DNA of 6,547 bases, taken from positions 1 to 6,547 of the forward strand of contig DATBFY010000071.1 in assembly GCA_036558265.1 (NCBI GenBank). The letters are read 5' to 3'. This DNA comes from RYN-433 sp036558265. Its GTDB lineage: Bacteria; Planctomycetota; Phycisphaerae; Tepidisphaerales; Tepidisphaeraceae. The position numbers and the translations under genes are program-made. The notes below the pieces were generated by a model. That model saw nothing but the letters and a program-made list of their open reading frames with translations, had not been told where the DNA came from and searched no databases. This document shows positions 5,609 to 6,547 of the stretch, piece after piece (the first letter of the stretch is position 1; every line of letters starts with the position of its first letter).

Positions 5609-6547
5609 TTCTTCCCGGCCATCTGGTCGTAAATCCAGCGGTAGGTCTTTTCCATCCCGTCGCGCAGGCGCGTGTCGGGCTGCCAGCCCAGCAGCGATTG
5701 GATCAGCGCGTTGTCGCTGTTGCGCCCGTTCACGCCCTTCGGGGCCGACAGGTTGTAGCGGCGCTTGAGCTGGATGCCGGCGATCTCCTCGACGATGTCC
5801 ACGAGCTGGTTGATGCTCACCAGCTCGCTGCTCCCCAGGTTGATCGGCTCGAGCACCTTGATCTCGCGCCCGTTGGCGTCGTGGTCGTGGGTGATCATGT
5901 CGATGCCCTTGAGACAGTCGGTGATGTACATGAAGGAGCGAGTCTGGTGGCCGTCGCCCCAGATCTCGATGTCGTGTTTGCCGGAGAGCTTGGCGTTGAT
6001 CACCTTGCGGCAGATGGCGGCCGGGGCCTTCTCGCGCCCGCCGTCGTAGGTGCCGAAGGGGCCATAGACGTTATGGAAGCGCGCGACGCGGGCCTGCAGG
6101 CCAAAGTCCTCGCGGAAGTGGCGGCACATGCGCTCGGAGAAGAGCTTCTCCCACCCGTAGCCGTCCTCGGGCAGGGCGGGATAGGCGTCGGATTCTTTGA
6201 GTGCCGTGACGTTCGGGTCCTTCTGCTTCTCGCCGTTGTAGACGCAGGCGCTGGAGGCGTAGAAGAATCGATCGACGGTGCCCTGGTCCTTGGCGGCCAT
6301 GCACAGGTGCGTGTTGATCAGCACGCTCAGCATGCAGAGGCACTTGTTGTTCTCGATGAAGCCCATGCCCCCCATGTCGGCGGCGAGGTTGTAGACCACG
6401 TTGGCGCCATTGAGGGCGGTGCCGCACGCGCCAAGCTCCTGGAGGTCGAGCTGCATGTTCTCGACTTCGGGAAAGCGCTGGTACCACTCATCGAACGGCT
6501 TGATGTCCACTGACCGGACGGATTTGATGCCCCGACGGAGCAGTTCG
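5605..6547 (-). CDS. GDP-mannose 3,5-epimerase-like SDR enzyme (N-terminus outside window)
   Basis: A short-chain dehydrogenase/reductase-type sugar-nucleotide epimerase. The plant enzyme converts GDP-D-mannose to GDP-L-galactose using tightly bound NAD; here the product would feed surface-glycan synthesis. The frame is open to the window edge (ELLRRGIKSVRS... is visible), so the first few dozen residues with the Gly-rich NAD motif are missing. In the 313 visible residues, NLAADMGGMGFI (53-64) is the family hallmark. FFYASSACVY (94-103) supplies the Ser and Cys101 matching the plant catalytic Cys, and YGWEK (130-134) holds the catalytic Tyr and Lys. RFHNVYGPFGTY (156-167) and GGREKAPAA (169-177) include Lys173, and GRNSDN (274-279) includes the substrate-binding Arg. 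All of these match Arabidopsis GME residues reported as catalytic. GTG at 6510 is internal. It is the first visible gene of the operon with the glycosyltransferase. The family is very likely; the exact stereochemistry in bacteria is an inference. Confidence 0.92.
   Translation of the reverse strand, partial: ELLRRGIKSVRSVDIKPFDEWYQRFPEVENMQLDLQELGACGTALNGANVVYNLAADMGGMGFIENNKCLCMLSVLINTHLCMAAKDQGTVDRFFYASSACVYNGEKQKDPNVTALKESDAYPALPEDGYGWEKLFSERMCRHFREDFGLQARVARFHNVYGPFGTYDGGREKAPAAICRKVINAKLSGKHDIEIWGDGHQTRSFMYITDCLKGIDMITHDHDANGREIKVLEPINLGSSELVSINQLVDIVEEIAGIQLKRRYNLSAPKGVNGRNSDNALIQSLLGWQPDTRLRDGMEKTYRWIYDQMAGKK

Noticed and set aside
4251..5768. A 505-codon plus-strand open frame antisense to the glycosyltransferase and epimerase end
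   Set aside because: It crosses the inverted repeat (giving the typical repeat peptide RFAQDDG) and two strongly supported minus-strand genes; its composition is antisense-like, with no domain.

Overview
The window is GC-rich, densely coding bacterial DNA. Every well-supported gene belongs to a recognisable family, and no phage, transposase, CRISPR array, rRNA or tRNA is visible. A planctomycete or a related PVC-group bacterium is the best guess. The reasons are two intergenic palindromic repeats of a kind that seeds spurious 'HGRDARAT'-like and 'RFAQDD'-like peptides in those genomes, and the mix of a fructosamine-kinase-like protein with a bacterial GDP-mannose 3,5-epimerase. This assignment is an inference, not a proof.

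Layout, left to right. (1) Plus strand, 1-2579: the C-terminal half of an SNF2/SWI2-type helicase, cut by the window edge, followed 9 nt later by a hydantoinase B (HyuB)-type subunit. (2) Minus strand, 2600-2914: a small exported protein of about 104 residues, convergent with hyuB. (3) 2915-3097: a divergent intergenic region that should hold the promoters for the small exported protein and for the next gene. (4) Plus strand, 3098-4033: a fructosamine/ketosamine-3-kinase-like protein. (5) 4041-4089: a 49-bp near-perfect palindrome between convergent genes. (6) Minus strand, 6547 to 4066: a presumed surface-polysaccharide operon. In transcription order it has a GDP-mannose 3,5-epimerase-like enzyme (5' end beyond the window), a 136-nt gap filled by a second, interrupted inverted repeat, a WcaI/WbuB-like GT4 glycosyltransferase, and a 40-residue predicted lipoprotein that overlaps the glycosyltransferase by 13 nt.

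How the genes may work together. The minus-strand block is the only convincing pathway unit. The epimerase would make GDP-L-galactose (or a related GDP-hexose) from GDP-mannose, and the glycosyltransferase would transfer a nucleotide-activated sugar to a growing glycan. The kinase-like gene may take part in protein deglycation or small-molecule phosphorylation and has its own promoter region. The helicase and HyuB gene are packed like an operon but share no obvious function, and the usual HyuA partner is on neither side. No gap longer than 300 bases lacks a gene. I do not see a clearly new multi-gene system here. The most notable points are the two repeat families and their effect on gene ends and starts, the redox-type cysteine in the kinase P-loop, and the orphan hyuB.
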